Shown one piece after another: positions 51,466 through 60,395 of a DNA stretch of 60,511 nucleotides. Under the pieces are notes generated by a model. That model had not been told where the DNA came from. It ran no database searches and saw nothing but the letters and a program-made list of their open reading frames with translations. The translations under genes were made by a program, and so were the position numbers. Position 1 is the stretch's first letter. Each line of letters opens with the position of its first letter. Source of the DNA: Rhodocyclaceae bacterium (GTDB lineage Bacteria; Pseudomonadota; Gammaproteobacteria; Burkholderiales; Rhodocyclaceae); NCBI GenBank assembly GCA_004379165.1, contig NKXK01000038.1, positions 1 to 60,511 of the forward strand. The letters run 5' to 3'.

Positions 51466-52758
51466 TCAGACTGCCAGCGAACGGCTTCCGGGGAAACGGG
51501 CGGCAAAGCGGGAGCCGACGCCCGGCGTGCTGGTGATGTGCAGATCGCCCTGATGGCGGTTGAGCGTGTGCTTGACGATGGCAAGGCCGAGGCCGGTGCC
51601 GCCGGCATCGCGCGAGCGGCCACGGTCAACGCGGTAGAAACGCTCGGTCAGGCGGGGGATGTGCTTGGCCTCGATACCGATGCCGGTATCCTCGACGGCG
51701 AATTCGACGCCCTGCGGCGCCGAGCGCCAGACGATGCGCACTGTGCCGCCGGCCGGTGTGTAGCGCACGGCGTTGGCGACGAGATTGCCGAAAGCAGAGA
51801 CCAGTTCCGGCTCGGCGCCGCGCAGGTCGAGATGCGGATCGGCATCGACCTCGATGGTATGGCGGCCGGCAGAGAGCGCTTCGGCATCGCGGCGCAGCTT
51901 GTCGATCAGCCCCGCCATGTCGATAGCGATGTTCTCCGGTGGTGGCGCCGATTCGATGGACGACAGTGTTAACAGATCCTGCACGATGGACTGCATGCGC
52001 TTGGACTGCTCGGCCATCATGTCGAGATAGCGATGTTGTTCGTCCTTGTCGAAATCGTATTCCTGCAAGGTTTCGAGGAAACCGGCAAGCACGGTCAACG
52101 GCGTGCGCAATTCATGCGAGACATTGGCGACGAAGTCGCGACGCATGCGATCCAGACGATCGGCCTGCGTCACATCCTTGATCTGCAGCAGGCGGCGGTT
52201 CCCGGCGTAGGGGATCACATACACCGACAGCACCCGTTCGGCCTTGCGGTCGGAGCGCATGGTCAGTGGCTTGGCGAATCCGCCACCATTGAGATAGGAA
52301 ACGAACTCGGGCAGGCGGACCAGATTGACGATGGGCTGGCCTCGATCGACCGCGACCTCCAAGCCCAACTGGCCCTCGGCCATGGTGTTGCAGAAAAGGA
52401 TATTGCCCTGCTGGTCCAGCAGAACAACGCCATCGTTGAGCGCCTGACCGGCAGCTATCAACATCGCGATTTCCGCATCGCGTTCGGCGATCTGCGCACG
52501 CAGATCCTTCTCGTGACGGTAGAGTCGGCCAAAAATGCCGTCCCAGGCGCCCTCGCCCTCCAGCGTGGCATCGACCACCGGTTGCTTCGACCACTGGTCC
52601 AGACGGGCGAAGTTGCGGAAGTGAAAACCCATCTGAATGGCGAGACCAACACAGAACAGGGTCCAGCCAGCCCAGGCCTGGTAAAAGTAGCCCAGCGGAA
52701 AGGCAACGGCGGCCGAAGCCGCCGCCAGAAGGATCGCCCGCAGGATTTGTGCGTTCAT
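51466..52758 (-). CDS. phoR: Phosphate regulon sensor histidine kinase PhoR
   Basis: The 430-residue kinase has two N-terminal hydrophobic segments (about 5-50), a PAS-like domain (ALNDGVVLLDQQGNILFCN), a DHp domain with the phosphorylated His in VANVSHELRTPLTVLAGF, and an ATPase domain with N and G boxes (LVANAVRYTPAGG, VEDTGIGIEAKHIPRL, GGTGLGLAIVKH). It phosphorylates PhoB when phosphate is scarce. It starts five bases after the phoB stop and is the last gene of the pst-pho operon. Confidence 0.96.
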   Translation of the reverse strand: MNAQILRAILLAAASAAVAFPLGYFYQAWAGWTLFCVGLAIQMGFHFRNFARLDQWSKQPVVDATLEGEGAWDGIFGRLYRHEKDLRAQIAERDAEIAMLIAAGQALNDGVVLLDQQGNILFCNTMAEGQLGLEVAVDRGQPIVNLVRLPEFVSYLNGGGFAKPLTMRSDRKAERVLSVYVIPYAGNRRLLQIKDVTQADRLDRMRRDFVANVSHELRTPLTVLAGFLETLQEYDFDKDEQHRYLDMMAEQSKRMQSIVQDLLTLSSIESAPPPENIAIDMAGLIDKLRRDAEALSAGRHTIEVDADPHLDLRGAEPELVSAFGNLVANAVRYTPAGGTVRIVWRSAPQGVEFAVEDTGIGIEAKHIPRLTERFYRVDRGRSRDAGGTGLGLAIVKHTLNRHQGDLHITSTPGVGSRFAARFPGSRSLAV

Positions 52759-52762
52759 TGCA

Positions 52763-53449
52763 TCAGCCGGCGCGGAAACGGTAACCGGTGCCGCGCACTG
52801 TTTCGATGCGGTCGTGATGCCCGGAAGGCTCCAGCGCAGCACGCAGCCGGCGGATATGGACATCCACCGTCCGCTCCTCGATGAAGACATGGTCGCCCCA
52901 GACTTCGTCCAGCAGCTGCGAACGGGTATAGACCCGCTCGGCATGCGTCATGAAGAAGAACAGCAGGCGGAACTCGGTCGGCCCCAGCTCGATCGGCTGG
53001 CCGGCGGCCAGCACGCGGTGGGTGGCCGGATTGAGCGCCAGGGTACCGGCCTCGACGGCTTCGCCGGCCAGATGCGGCGCGCGGCGACGCAGTACGGCGC
53101 GGACACGCGCAACCAGTTCCTTCGGCGAGAAGGGCTTGGTCACATAGTCGTCGGCACCGGCCTCCAGCCCCTGTACCTTGTCTTCTTCATGCACGCGGGC
53201 GGTGAGCATGATGATTGGCAGCTCTCGGGTCCGTTCGTCGGCGCGGATCTTCTTTGCCAAGGCGACACCGGACTGACCAGGCAGCATCCAGTCGAGGACG
53301 ACCAGATCGGGCAACGCGGCGCGGATGGCCGACTCGGCTTCTTCGGCACTGCCGGCGCGAACAACGAGGAAGCCGGCATGCTTGAGGTTGATGGTGACGA
53401 GTTCCTGAATCGCCGGTTCATCCTCGACGACCAGAATGGTGGGTGTCAC
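52763..53449 (-). CDS. phoB: Phosphate regulon response regulator PhoB
   Basis: The 228-residue OmpR/PhoB-type regulator has a receiver domain with the phospho-acceptor Asp in LVVLDWMLPGQSG (near residue 53) and the conserved Lys in VTKPFSPKEL. A winged helix DNA-binding domain follows (LGPTEFRLLFFFMTHAERVYTRSQLLDEVWGDHVFIEERTVDVHIRRLR). It activates promoters with Pho boxes such as that upstream of pstS. Its start overlaps the phoU stop by four bases. Confidence 0.97.
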   Translation of the reverse strand: MTPTILVVEDEPAIQELVTINLKHAGFLVVRAGSAEEAESAIRAALPDLVVLDWMLPGQSGVALAKKIRADERTRELPIIMLTARVHEEDKVQGLEAGADDYVTKPFSPKELVARVRAVLRRRAPHLAGEAVEAGTLALNPATHRVLAAGQPIELGPTEFRLLFFFMTHAERVYTRSQLLDEVWGDHVFIEERTVDVHIRRLRAALEPSGHHDRIETVRGTGYRFRAG

Positions 53450-54135
53450 TTGATCGCCTCCTTGTTGTGGCGGATGTCGCGGCCTTCGACAACGAAGATC
53501 ACCTGTTCGGAGATGTTCTTGGCGTGGTCGCCGATGCGTTCGATGGCGCGGGCGATGGAGATGATCTCGATGGAGGTGGTGATGGTGCGCGGATCTTCCA
53601 TCATGTGGGTGATCAGTTGGCGGATGATGGACTTGAATTCGACATCGACGTCATTATCGGCACGAATGACGGCCAGCGCACGTTCGCCGTCCATGCGAGC
53701 GAAGGCGTCGAGCGCCTGACGGACCATGGCCAGCGCGGCTTCGGCAAGGTGGCGGATGCCAACGCCGTACTGCGAGGGCATGTGGCCGGCTTCGTAGATG
53801 CGGCGCACGCCCTTGGCGATCTTCTTGGCCTCGTCACCGGCGCGTTCGAGGTCGGTGACGATCTTGCTGATGCCGAGTACCAGGCGCAGGTCGGAGGCCG
53901 CCGGCTGGCGCTTGGCGATGATGTGGGCGCAATCGTCGTCGATCGCCTTTTCCAGCTCGTTCACCTTGCGATCGGTTTCGACGATGCTCTTGACGCTGGC
54001 GACTTCGCCGGTGGTGTAAGCATCGATGGCCCCGGAAACCTGGGTTTCCACCAGACCGCCCATCTGCAGGACGTGGGTGCGCAGGCGGGAGAGGTCTTCA
54101 TCGAACTGGCTGGAGAGGTGTTGGGAATCGTTCAT
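53446..54135 (-). CDS. phoU: Phosphate transport regulator PhoU
   Basis: The 229-residue all-helical protein is made of two PhoU repeats, each with the metal-binding pattern (D-L-R-x-V near LRLVLGISKIVTDLERAGDEAKKIA and IEIISIARAIERIGDHAKNISEQVIF). It links the Pst transporter to PhoR signalling and prevents phosphate overload. The start at 54135 is preceded by the segment AAAAGGACC, which belongs to a copy of the 33-bp repeat. It overlaps phoB by four bases. Confidence 0.97.
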   Translation of the reverse strand: MNDSQHLSSQFDEDLSRLRTHVLQMGGLVETQVSGAIDAYTTGEVASVKSIVETDRKVNELEKAIDDDCAHIIAKRQPAASDLRLVLGISKIVTDLERAGDEAKKIAKGVRRIYEAGHMPSQYGVGIRHLAEAALAMVRQALDAFARMDGERALAVIRADNDVDVEFKSIIRQLITHMMEDPRTITTSIEIISIARAIERIGDHAKNISEQVIFVVEGRDIRHNKEAIK

Positions 54136-54163
54136 TTTTGGTCCTTTTCCGGGTTCACCGCAG
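54126..54163 (-). repeat. Dispersed 33-bp repeat, copy G (phoU start region)
   Basis: On the minus strand this reads CTGCGGTGAACCCGGAAAA, GGAC, CAAAAATGAA and covers the spacer between pstB and phoU including the phoU ATG. The AAGGAC part may also serve as the ribosome binding site. Confidence 0.5.
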
Positions 54164-54166
54164 CGA

Positions 54167-54946
54167 TCAGCCCATGCGGCCAGTGATGTAGTCTTCAGTA
54201 CGCTTGTCCTTCGGCTTGATGAAAATTTCATCGGTCTTACCGAATTCAACCATCTCGCCGAGGTACATGTAGGCGGTGTAGTCGGAGACACGCGCGGCCT
54301 GCTGCATGTTGTGGGTCACGATCAGGATGGTGACGCGCTTCTTCAGTTCATGCACCAGCTCCTCGATGGCGCCAGTGGCGATCGGGTCCAGTGCCGAAGT
54401 CGGCTCGTCGAAGAGCAGGAGTTCGGGATCGGTCGCCAGGGCGCGGGCTATGCACAGACGCTGCTGCTGACCACCGGAGAGATTGGGCGCCAGATCCTGC
54501 AGACGGTCCTTCACTTCCTCCCAGATCGCAGCGCCGCGCAGTGCCTGTTCGACCTTGTCGTCGAGGACGCGCTTGTTGTTCTCGCCACGCACGCGCAGGC
54601 CGTAGGCGACGTTTTCGTAGATGGTCTTCGGGAAAGGATTCGGCTTCTGGAAGACCATGCCGACGCGCATGCGGACTTCGATGGGATCGACTTCCGGCGA
54701 CAACAGGTTGGTGTTGTCCGGGAAGAAACGAATCTCGCCCTCGTAGCGGTTGCCCGGATAGAGGTCGTGCATGCGGTTGAAGCTGCGCAGGTAGGTCGAC
54801 TTGCCGCAGCCGGACGGGCCGATCAGCGCGGTGACTTTCTTGTCGTAGATCGGCATGTTGATCTTCTTCAGCGCCTGGGCTTCGCCGTAGAAGAAGTTGA
54901 AATTGCGCGCTTCGGCCTTCAGCTGGGGTTGATCATGAATCTGCAT
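54167..54946 (-). CDS. pstB: Phosphate ABC transporter ATP-binding protein PstB
   Basis: The 259-residue ABC ATPase has Walker [10 protein letters not shown] near residue 41, the ABC signature [15 protein letters not shown], Walker [13 protein letters not shown] and the switch His in [14 protein letters not shown]. The start at 54946 is preceded by GGAG; an ATG four codons upstream is less likely. It energises phosphate uptake with PstA/PstC. Confidence 0.97.
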   Translation of the reverse strand: MQIHDQPQLKAEARNFNFFYGEAQALKKINMPIYDKKVTALIGPSGCGKSTYLRSFNRMHDLYPGNRYEGEIRFFPDNTNLLSPEVDPIEVRMRVGMVFQKPNPFPKTIYENVAYGLRVRGENNKRVLDDKVEQALRGAAIWEEVKDRLQDLAPNLSGGQQQRLCIARALATDPELLLFDEPTSALDPIATGAIEELVHELKKRVTILIVTHNMQQAARVSDYTAYMYLGEMVEFGKTDEIFIKPKDKRTEDYITGRMG

Positions 54947-54965
54947 GGGTGACTCCAATGTTCAA

Positions 54966-55003
54966 TATTCGGTTTTTGGCAGGTTTTTCGCGTTCACCGC
55001 GCC
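54966..55003 (-). repeat. Dispersed 33-bp repeat, copy H (pstA-pstB spacer)
   Basis: On the minus strand this reads GCGGTGAACGCGAAAAA, CCTG, CCAAAAACCG, ungapped with copy A. It fills the spacer between the pstA stop and the pstB start. Confidence 0.55.
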
Positions 55004-55939
55004 TTACCACTTGATGTTCTTGCGCAGACGATAGCGCAACCAGATGGCCAGGCCGTTCATCGACAGCACCATGACCATCAGCACGAAGCCGGCGGCGGCG
55101 GCGTTCACTTCAAAGGCCGGGTCCGGACGCGAGGTCCAGTTGAAGATCTGGATCGGCATGACCGTGAAGGGCGACATCAGCCAGTCGAACAGGCCCGCCG
55201 TCGCGCCTTCTGCGCCGGTCGCGGTGAAAGGCACTGGCGGCAGGAAGGCAATGAAAGTCAGGGCGCCGATGGTGATGATCGGTGCGGTTTCGCCGATGGC
55301 GCGGGCCAGGCCGATGATCACGCCGGTCAGGATGCCGGGCATCGCATACGGGATGATGTGGTAACGGCAGGTCTGCCAGCGGGTGGCGCCGACGGCCATC
55401 GAGCCTTCACGGATCATCGCCGGGATCGAGCGGATCGCTTCGCGGGTCGAGACGATGACGATCGGCAGGATGAGCAGCGCCAGCGTCAGGCCGGCGGTCA
55501 GGATGCTCTGACCGAAGCCGAAGGCATAGACGAAGATGCCGAGCGACAGCAGGCCATAGACGATGGAGGGCACGGCGGCGAGGTTGGTGATGTTGATCTC
55601 GATGATCTCGGTCACCCAGTTGCGCTTGGCGTATTCCTCCAGATAGAGGCCGGCAGCGACACCGAGCGGCACGGCGGCCAGCGCCGTCACCAGCATGACC
55701 AGCAGCGAGCCGACCCAGGCCGACAGGATGCCGGCCTGCGAGGCGCGCCGCGAGGCGAAGTTCATGAAGAAATCGAGCGTCAGACGCTCCGATCCGCGGA
55801 TGATCATGTCCCCGACGAGCAGCACAATCACAGCAACGCCGATGGCCAGGAAGATGATGCCCAGAGCCTGGAAAAGCGTGTCTTTGAGCTTGCCCTTGGC
55901 GATCAGGGCGCGGACTTGTTCAGTAGTGAGCGGTTGCAT
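55004..55939 (-). CDS. pstA: Phosphate ABC transporter permease PstA
   Basis: The 311-residue inner-membrane permease has six main predicted helices and the ABC permease EAA-like loop (VGATRWQTCRYHIIPYAMPGILTGVIIGLARAIGETAPI). A conserved Arg-rich N-terminus is present. It begins one base after the pstC stop, so it is translated in the same operon. Confidence 0.96.
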   Translation of the reverse strand: MQPLTTEQVRALIAKGKLKDTLFQALGIIFLAIGVAVIVLLVGDMIIRGSERLTLDFFMNFASRRASQAGILSAWVGSLLVMLVTALAAVPLGVAAGLYLEEYAKRNWVTEIIEINITNLAAVPSIVYGLLSLGIFVYAFGFGQSILTAGLTLALLILPIVIVSTREAIRSIPAMIREGSMAVGATRWQTCRYHIIPYAMPGILTGVIIGLARAIGETAPIITIGALTFIAFLPPVPFTATGAEGATAGLFDWLMSPFTVMPIQIFNWTSRPDPAFEVNAAAAGFVLMVMVLSMNGLAIWLRYRLRKNIKW

Positions 55940-55940
55940 G

Positions 55941-56891
55941 TTAGTAAGCCTCGCGGAAACGGCGGCGCAGCCACTGGCCGAGGATGTTGAAGCAGAGCGT
56001 GATCAAAAGCAGGGTCAGGCCGGCGGCGAAAATGGTCTGATAGCCGATCGAGCCATGCGGCAGATCACCCAGCGCCACCTGCACGATGTAGGAAGTGATA
56101 GTGGCAGCCGGTTCAGCGGGGTTCCAGGTCAGGTTGGGCTGCATGCCCGCAGCAACAGCGAGGATCATCGTTTCACCGACGGCGCGCGAGATACCAAGAA
56201 TGTACGAAGCGGCCAGCCCGGAAATGGCAGCCGGAACAACCACATGGATCGCGGTATAGAGCTTGGTTGCGCCCATGGCGTAGGAGCCTTCACGCATGCT
56301 CATCGGCACCGCGCGCATCGCGTCTTCAGAGAGCGAAGCGATATAGGGCACAATCATGATGCCCATGACCAGACCAGCCGAAAGCAGCGAGAAGCCCGGC
56401 AGTTCCGGGAAGACCTTTTGCAGCAGCGGCGTCACCATCAGCAGGGCGAAGTAACCGAATACGATGGTCGGGATCCCGCCGAGCAGTTCGAGGATCGGCT
56501 TGGCCGTCTCGCGCACCTTGGGGTGAGCGAACTCGGACAGGTAGATGGCGATCACGGTGCCCATTGGAATGGCCACAGCGAGGGCCACGGCCGACGAGAC
56601 GAGGGTGCCGGAGATCAGCACCATGATGCCGAAGTGGGCGTCGTCAAACAGCGGCGTCCACTGGGTGTCGGTCAGAAAGTCGACGATGCTGACATTCTGG
56701 AAAAAATGAATGGACTCGGAAACGAGCACATAGACGATGCCGATGGTCGTCAGCACTGACACGGCAGCCGCGGCAAAGAGAATGCTCTCGATGATGCGCT
56801 CGCTGACATTGCGCATGGCGTTCTTGGCCAGGCGGTCGCTGACCTGAGGCAGGTCGGAGGCGTTATTTGCAGTCATGGCTTGTGAATTCAC
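55941..56891 (-). CDS. pstC: Phosphate ABC transporter permease PstC
   Basis: The 316-residue permease is the partner of PstA, with six main predicted helices and the loop MGATKLYTAIHVVVPAAISGLAASYILGISRAVGETMIL. The frame opens with GTG at 56891; an ATG at 56876 is an alternative, and neither has a strong ribosome binding site. It is separated from pstS by a strong hairpin, so it may depend on read-through. Confidence 0.95.
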   Translation of the reverse strand: MNSQAMTANNASDLPQVSDRLAKNAMRNVSERIIESILFAAAAVSVLTTIGIVYVLVSESIHFFQNVSIVDFLTDTQWTPLFDDAHFGIMVLISGTLVSSAVALAVAIPMGTVIAIYLSEFAHPKVRETAKPILELLGGIPTIVFGYFALLMVTPLLQKVFPELPGFSLLSAGLVMGIMIVPYIASLSEDAMRAVPMSMREGSYAMGATKLYTAIHVVVPAAISGLAASYILGISRAVGETMILAVAAGMQPNLTWNPAEPAATITSYIVQVALGDLPHGSIGYQTIFAAGLTLLLITLCFNILGQWLRRRFREAY

Positions 56892-56911
56892 AGGTGGAAT
56901 TCCCTATGGTA

Positions 56912-56940
56912 AAAGCCCGACCCGCATCGGGTCGGGCTTT
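56912..56940 (-). terminator. Hairpin between pstS and pstC (attenuator)
   Basis: The 13-bp perfect stem AAAGCCCGACCCG/CGGGTCGGGCTTT with a three-base loop is followed on the minus strand by TTTTA. It lies between pstS and the downstream permease genes, where partial termination or mRNA processing would make the binding protein more abundant than the membrane parts. Confidence 0.85.
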
Positions 56941-56959
56941 ATTTGAGACAACAGCAGGA

Positions 56960-57961
56960 TTACATCTTTGCTTCGCGCTTCATCAACTCTTCGATGGTGA
57001 TGCCAACTTCGTTCTTGCCGCCAAAGACCGTACCCTTCTTGCCATCCTTGACGTGCTTGAGGTTGCCTTCGTAGGCCGCCTTCGGCAGCGGCACGTACTT
57101 GACTTCACGCACCAGCTTTTCAGCGTTCTTCATGTAGAAATCGACGAACTCCTTGACTTCCGGCTTCTGCAGGGCCTTGACCTTGACATAAACGAAGATC
57201 GGGCGCGACAGCGGTACATAGCTACCGTTTTCGACGTTGGCACCCGACGGCTCGACGGCCTTGCCGGTCTTCGGATTGACGATCGGCAGCCCCTTCAGGC
57301 GGGCCATGTTTTCAGCGTAGTAGGCGTAGCCGAAGTAGCCGAGGCCATTGACGTCACGGGAAACACCCTGCACCAGCACGTTGTCGTCTTCCGAAGCCGT
57401 GTAGTCACCACGGGAGGACTTGGCCTTGCCGACGATGGCTTCAGTGAAGTACTCGAACGTACCGGAGTCAGCACCGGCGCCGAAGAGCTTGATCGGCTGA
57501 TCAGGCCAGGCCGGATTGACCTGGTTCCACTTGGTGATCTTGCCCTGGGCAGCCGGTTCCCACATCTTCTTCAGTTCTTCAACCGTGGCCTGCTTGAGGA
57601 AGGTGTTCTTCGGGTTGATGACGACGGTCAGCGCGTCGTAAGCAACCGGCATTTCGACGTATTCAACGCCGGCGGCCTTGCAGTCTTCCATTTCCTTGGC
57701 CGTAATCGGGCGCGAGGCGTTCTGGAGATCGGTCTCATCGCGGCAGAACTTCTTGAAGCCGCCGCCCGTACCGGAGATACCAACCGTCACCTTGATGGCG
57801 TTCTTCTTGGCCTTCTGGAATTCCTCAGCCACGGCCTCGGTGATCGGATAAACAGTGGAAGAGCCGTCGATCTTGACGACTTGCGCCTGGGCAGCCTGGG
57901 CGCCAAAGAGGGCGATGCCGGCAACCGCAAAGGCGGAGAGGATCTTGTTGGTCTTGAACAC
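56960..57961 (-). CDS. pstS: Phosphate-binding protein PstS
   Basis: The 333-residue periplasmic phosphate-binding protein has a signal peptide (about 1-26, ending in AAQAQ). The phosphate-binding segments are visible: [44 protein letters not shown] and [10 protein letters not shown]. The start codon is GTG at 57961 with AAGGAG six bases upstream. It heads the operon and follows a Pho box. Confidence 0.97.
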   Translation of the reverse strand: MFKTNKILSAFAVAGIALFGAQAAQAQVVKIDGSSTVYPITEAVAEEFQKAKKNAIKVTVGISGTGGGFKKFCRDETDLQNASRPITAKEMEDCKAAGVEYVEMPVAYDALTVVINPKNTFLKQATVEELKKMWEPAAQGKITKWNQVNPAWPDQPIKLFGAGADSGTFEYFTEAIVGKAKSSRGDYTASEDDNVLVQGVSRDVNGLGYFGYAYYAENMARLKGLPIVNPKTGKAVEPSGANVENGSYVPLSRPIFVYVKVKALQKPEVKEFVDFYMKNAEKLVREVKYVPLPKAAYEGNLKHVKDGKKGTVFGGKNEVGITIEELMKREAKM

Positions 57962-57995
57962 GGGGGACTCCTTGGGGGAAATTCGTAACAGGGTC

Positions 57996-58039
57996 AGAAT
58001 AGAGCCGCTTTGTTACAACAAGATGACAGGCTGTAACAA
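57996..58039 (-). promoter_or_regulatory. Pho box and -10 of the pstS promoter
   Basis: On the minus strand, TTGTTAC (58033-58039), CTGTCAT (58023-58029) and TTGTAAC (58012-58018) are spaced at 10-11 bp, the pattern bound by PhoB. A -10 element TATTCT (57996-58001) follows at the expected distance, taking the place of a good -35. This predicts PhoB-activated pstSCAB-phoU-phoBR, including autoregulation of phoBR. Confidence 0.8.
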
Positions 58040-58059
58040 AGCAATAAGCCACTGTTAAA

Positions 58060-58323
58060 TCAGTGCTTTTTACCCATCCACTGAGCGTTCTTGCCGTCAG
58101 CGGTCTTTTCGCAAGTGACCTTGACGCCGGAAATCTCGGCCTGGGTACCGACCGCCATGAAGGCGCCGGCGTCACCGTTCCAGCACTGCGGCGCCGGCGC
58201 AGCGGGGGCGGCAGAAGCCGCAGGCGCGGCCGGAGCAGCAGCGGCAGGCGCCGGAGCCGGCGTCTGGGTGGCACAGGCAGACAAACCCAGGGCGACAGCT
58301 GAAACCATCAGGAAATTGCGCAT
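58060..58323 (-). CDS. Small lipoprotein with Ala/Pro linker
   Basis: The 87-residue protein has a lipobox LSAC (Cys17), an Ala/Pro-rich linker (about 22-50) and a small C-terminal domain with two Cys (QCWNGDAGAFMAVGTQAEISGVKVTCEK) that could form a disulfide. GGAG lies before the ATG at 58323. It lies upstream of the pstS promoter and reads in the same direction. The family and function are not recognised. Confidence 0.65.
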   Translation of the reverse strand: MRNFLMVSAVALGLSACATQTPAPAPAAAAPAAPAASAAPAAPAPQCWNGDAGAFMAVGTQAEISGVKVTCEKTADGKNAQWMGKKH

Positions 58324-58435
58324 ATTTATCTCCAAAGTCATAAGGGGGAAGCAGTGCGGCGGATTGTCCTTGGCTCAGATTACAAACGTGTTACACCCCA
58401 ATGAACGCAAGCTCGAACCGCCCTCAAAGTCGTGA

Positions 58436-58470
58436 TTGCTAGCCACAAACATTTCGACTATTCTGGAAAT
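58436..58470 (+). promoter_or_regulatory. arsR promoter with overlapping ArsR operator
   Basis: A -35-like TTGCTA (58436-58441) and a -10-like TATTCT (58459-58464) are separated by 17 bp. The interrupted palindrome ATTTC...GGAAAT (58451-58470) covers the -10, as expected for an ArsR operator. The ATG at 58471 is about seven bases from the -10, so the transcript may be leaderless. Confidence 0.5.
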
Positions 58471-58806
58471 ATGGATATCGAACTCGCGACCAATTCCCTC
58501 AAAGCGCTCGCTCACGAGACCCGTCTGCGTATCTTCCGCTGCCTTGTTCAAGCCGGGCCGGACGGTTTGTGCGTTGCCGATCTGGCGACCCAACTCAATG
58601 CCGAAGCCAACGGCAGCTTCAGCTTCCATCTCAAGGAACTGAGCAACGCCGGACTTATCCGCAGCCGGCAGGCCAGCCGCTTCATCTACTACTCGGCCAA
58701 CTATCCGGCCATGAACGAACTGCTCGGCTATCTGACCGAGCACTGCTGCGCCGGCCAGCCCTGCGGCGAGCAGGAACACACTTGCGCCGCCACGGAGAAC
58801 GCATGA
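58471..58806 (+). CDS. arsR: ArsR-family transcriptional repressor
   Basis: The 111-residue winged helix regulator has KALAHETRLRIFRCLVQ (first helices) and a recognition segment VADLATQLNAEANGSFSFHLKELSNAGLI. Cysteines near the C-terminus (EHCCAGQPCGEQEHTC) could bind arsenite, giving a C-terminal binding site rather than the helix-4 CVC type. It overlaps arsC by four bases (ATGA). Confidence 0.93.
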   Translation: MDIELATNSLKALAHETRLRIFRCLVQAGPDGLCVADLATQLNAEANGSFSFHLKELSNAGLIRSRQASRFIYYSANYPAMNELLGYLTEHCCAGQPCGEQEHTCAATENA

Positions 58807-59315
58807 CCGCAAGAAGCTTCAACGTCCTGGTGCTGTGCACCGGCAATTCCGCCCGCTCGATTCTCGGCGAGGCCCTGTTCAATCACCTCGGCAACCTGGA
58901 TCAACCCGGTCGCATCCGCGCTTTCTCGGCCGGCAGCCAGCCGTCCGGCAAGGTCAACCCGGTCGCGCTGGAGACGCTGGAAAAGCACGGCGTACCGCTG
59001 CCCGAAGCACGCAGCAAATCCTGGGACGAATTCGCTGCCCCCGGTGCCCCGGCCATTGATTTCATCTTCACCGTCTGTGCTTCCGCCGCCGGTGAAACCT
59101 GCCCGATCTGGCCCGGCCACCCGACGACGGCCCACTGGGGCATTGCCGACCCCGCCCACATCGAGCCGCTGGCCGCGCGGCAGGTCGCCTTCGAAGATGC
59201 CTACCGCAAGCTGAAGCAACGCATCGAAGCCTTCGTCGCCCTGCCGTTGGAAAGCATGACTACTGCCGAGATCGCCGCCGCAGCCCGGCGCATTCACGCG
59301 GAGAGCGAAGCATGA
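58803..59315 (+). CDS. arsC: Arsenate reductase, thioredoxin-coupled LMW-PTP type
   Basis: The 170-residue enzyme has the low-molecular-weight phosphatase loop CTGNSARS (catalytic Cys12, Arg18) and the downstream pair of cysteines in FTVCASAAGETCPIW used for the thioredoxin-linked disulfide cascade. It converts arsenate to arsenite for export. It overlaps arsR and the acr3 gene by four bases each, so the operon is tightly coupled. Confidence 0.94.
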   Translation: MTARSFNVLVLCTGNSARSILGEALFNHLGNLDQPGRIRAFSAGSQPSGKVNPVALETLEKHGVPLPEARSKSWDEFAAPGAPAIDFIFTVCASAAGETCPIWPGHPTTAHWGIADPAHIEPLAARQVAFEDAYRKLKQRIEAFVALPLESMTTAEIAAAARRIHAESEA

Positions 59316-60379
59316 GCGCCCAGTGCGAAGTCGCGATCAAGCAATCGGCCGGCGCGCCGATGAGCGTTTTCGAGCGTTTCCTGACGGCCTGGGTCTTCCT
59401 CTGCATCGTCGCCGGCATCGCCCTCGGGCAGTTCCTGCCCGGCGTCTTCCAGGCCATCGGGCGTATGGAATTCGCCCAGGTCAACCTGCCGGTCGGCCTG
59501 CTGATCTGGGTGATGATCATCCCGATGCTGGTCAAGGTCGATTTCGGTGCCCTCGCCGAAATCCGCCAGCACGTTCGCGGCATTGGCGTCACGCTGTTCG
59601 TGAACTGGCTGGTCAAACCCTTCTCGATGGCCTTCCTCGGCTGGCTGTTCGTCCGCAACCTGTTCGCCCCCATGCTGCCGGCCGAACAACTGGACAGCTA
59701 CATCGCCGGCCTCATCCTGCTTGCCGCCGCACCATGCACGGCCATGGTGTTCGTCTGGAGCCGGCTGACCAATGGCGACCCGCTATTCACGCTGTCGCAG
59801 GTCGCCATCAACGACACCATCATGGTCTTCGCCTTCGCGCCGCTGGTTGCCTTCCTGCTCGGTATTTCGGCGATCACCGTTCCTTGGGACACCCTGCTGA
59901 CCTCGGTGGTGCTCTACATCGTCATTCCCGTCATCCTCGCCCAGCTCTGGCGCAAGCACTTGCTGGCCAAGGGGCAGGCCGCCTTCGATGCCGCCATGGC
60001 GAAAATCGGCCCGTGGTCCATATCCGCACTGCTGGCAACGCTGGTCTTGCTGTTTGCCTTCCAGGGCGAGGCCATCCTGCGCCAGCCGCTGGTCATTGCC
60101 TTGCTCGCCGTGCCCATCCTCATCCAGGTGTTTTTCAACTCGGCACTCGCCTACTGGCTGAATCGTGCCCTCGGTGAAAAACACAATGTCGCCTGCCCGT
60201 CGGCCCTGATCGGCGCCAGCAACTTTTTCGAACTGGCCGTGGCCGCTGCCATCAGCCTGTTCGGTTTCGAATCGGGCGCAGCACTGGCCACGGTCGTCGG
60301 CGTGCTGATCGAAGTTCCGGTCATGCTGCTGGTCGTCAAGGTCGTCAATTCCTCCAAGGGCTGGTACGAAGCCCGCTGA
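59312..60379 (+). CDS. acr3: ACR3-family arsenite efflux transporter
   Basis: The 355-residue transporter has ten predicted helices and ACR3-type segments: WVMIIPMLVKVDFGALAEI, LAAAPCTAMVFVWSRLTNGDPLFTL (with the functional Cys) and CPSALIGASNFFELAVAAAISLFG. It expels arsenite using the proton or membrane potential. The start overlaps the arsC stop by four bases. Confidence 0.95.
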   Translation: MSAQCEVAIKQSAGAPMSVFERFLTAWVFLCIVAGIALGQFLPGVFQAIGRMEFAQVNLPVGLLIWVMIIPMLVKVDFGALAEIRQHVRGIGVTLFVNWLVKPFSMAFLGWLFVRNLFAPMLPAEQLDSYIAGLILLAAAPCTAMVFVWSRLTNGDPLFTLSQVAINDTIMVFAFAPLVAFLLGISAITVPWDTLLTSVVLYIVIPVILAQLWRKHLLAKGQAAFDAAMAKIGPWSISALLATLVLLFAFQGEAILRQPLVIALLAVPILIQVFFNSALAYWLNRALGEKHNVACPSALIGASNFFELAVAAAISLFGFESGAALATVVGVLIEVPVMLLVVKVVNSSKGWYEAR

Positions 60380-60395
60380 TCACAAGGAGAATTGA

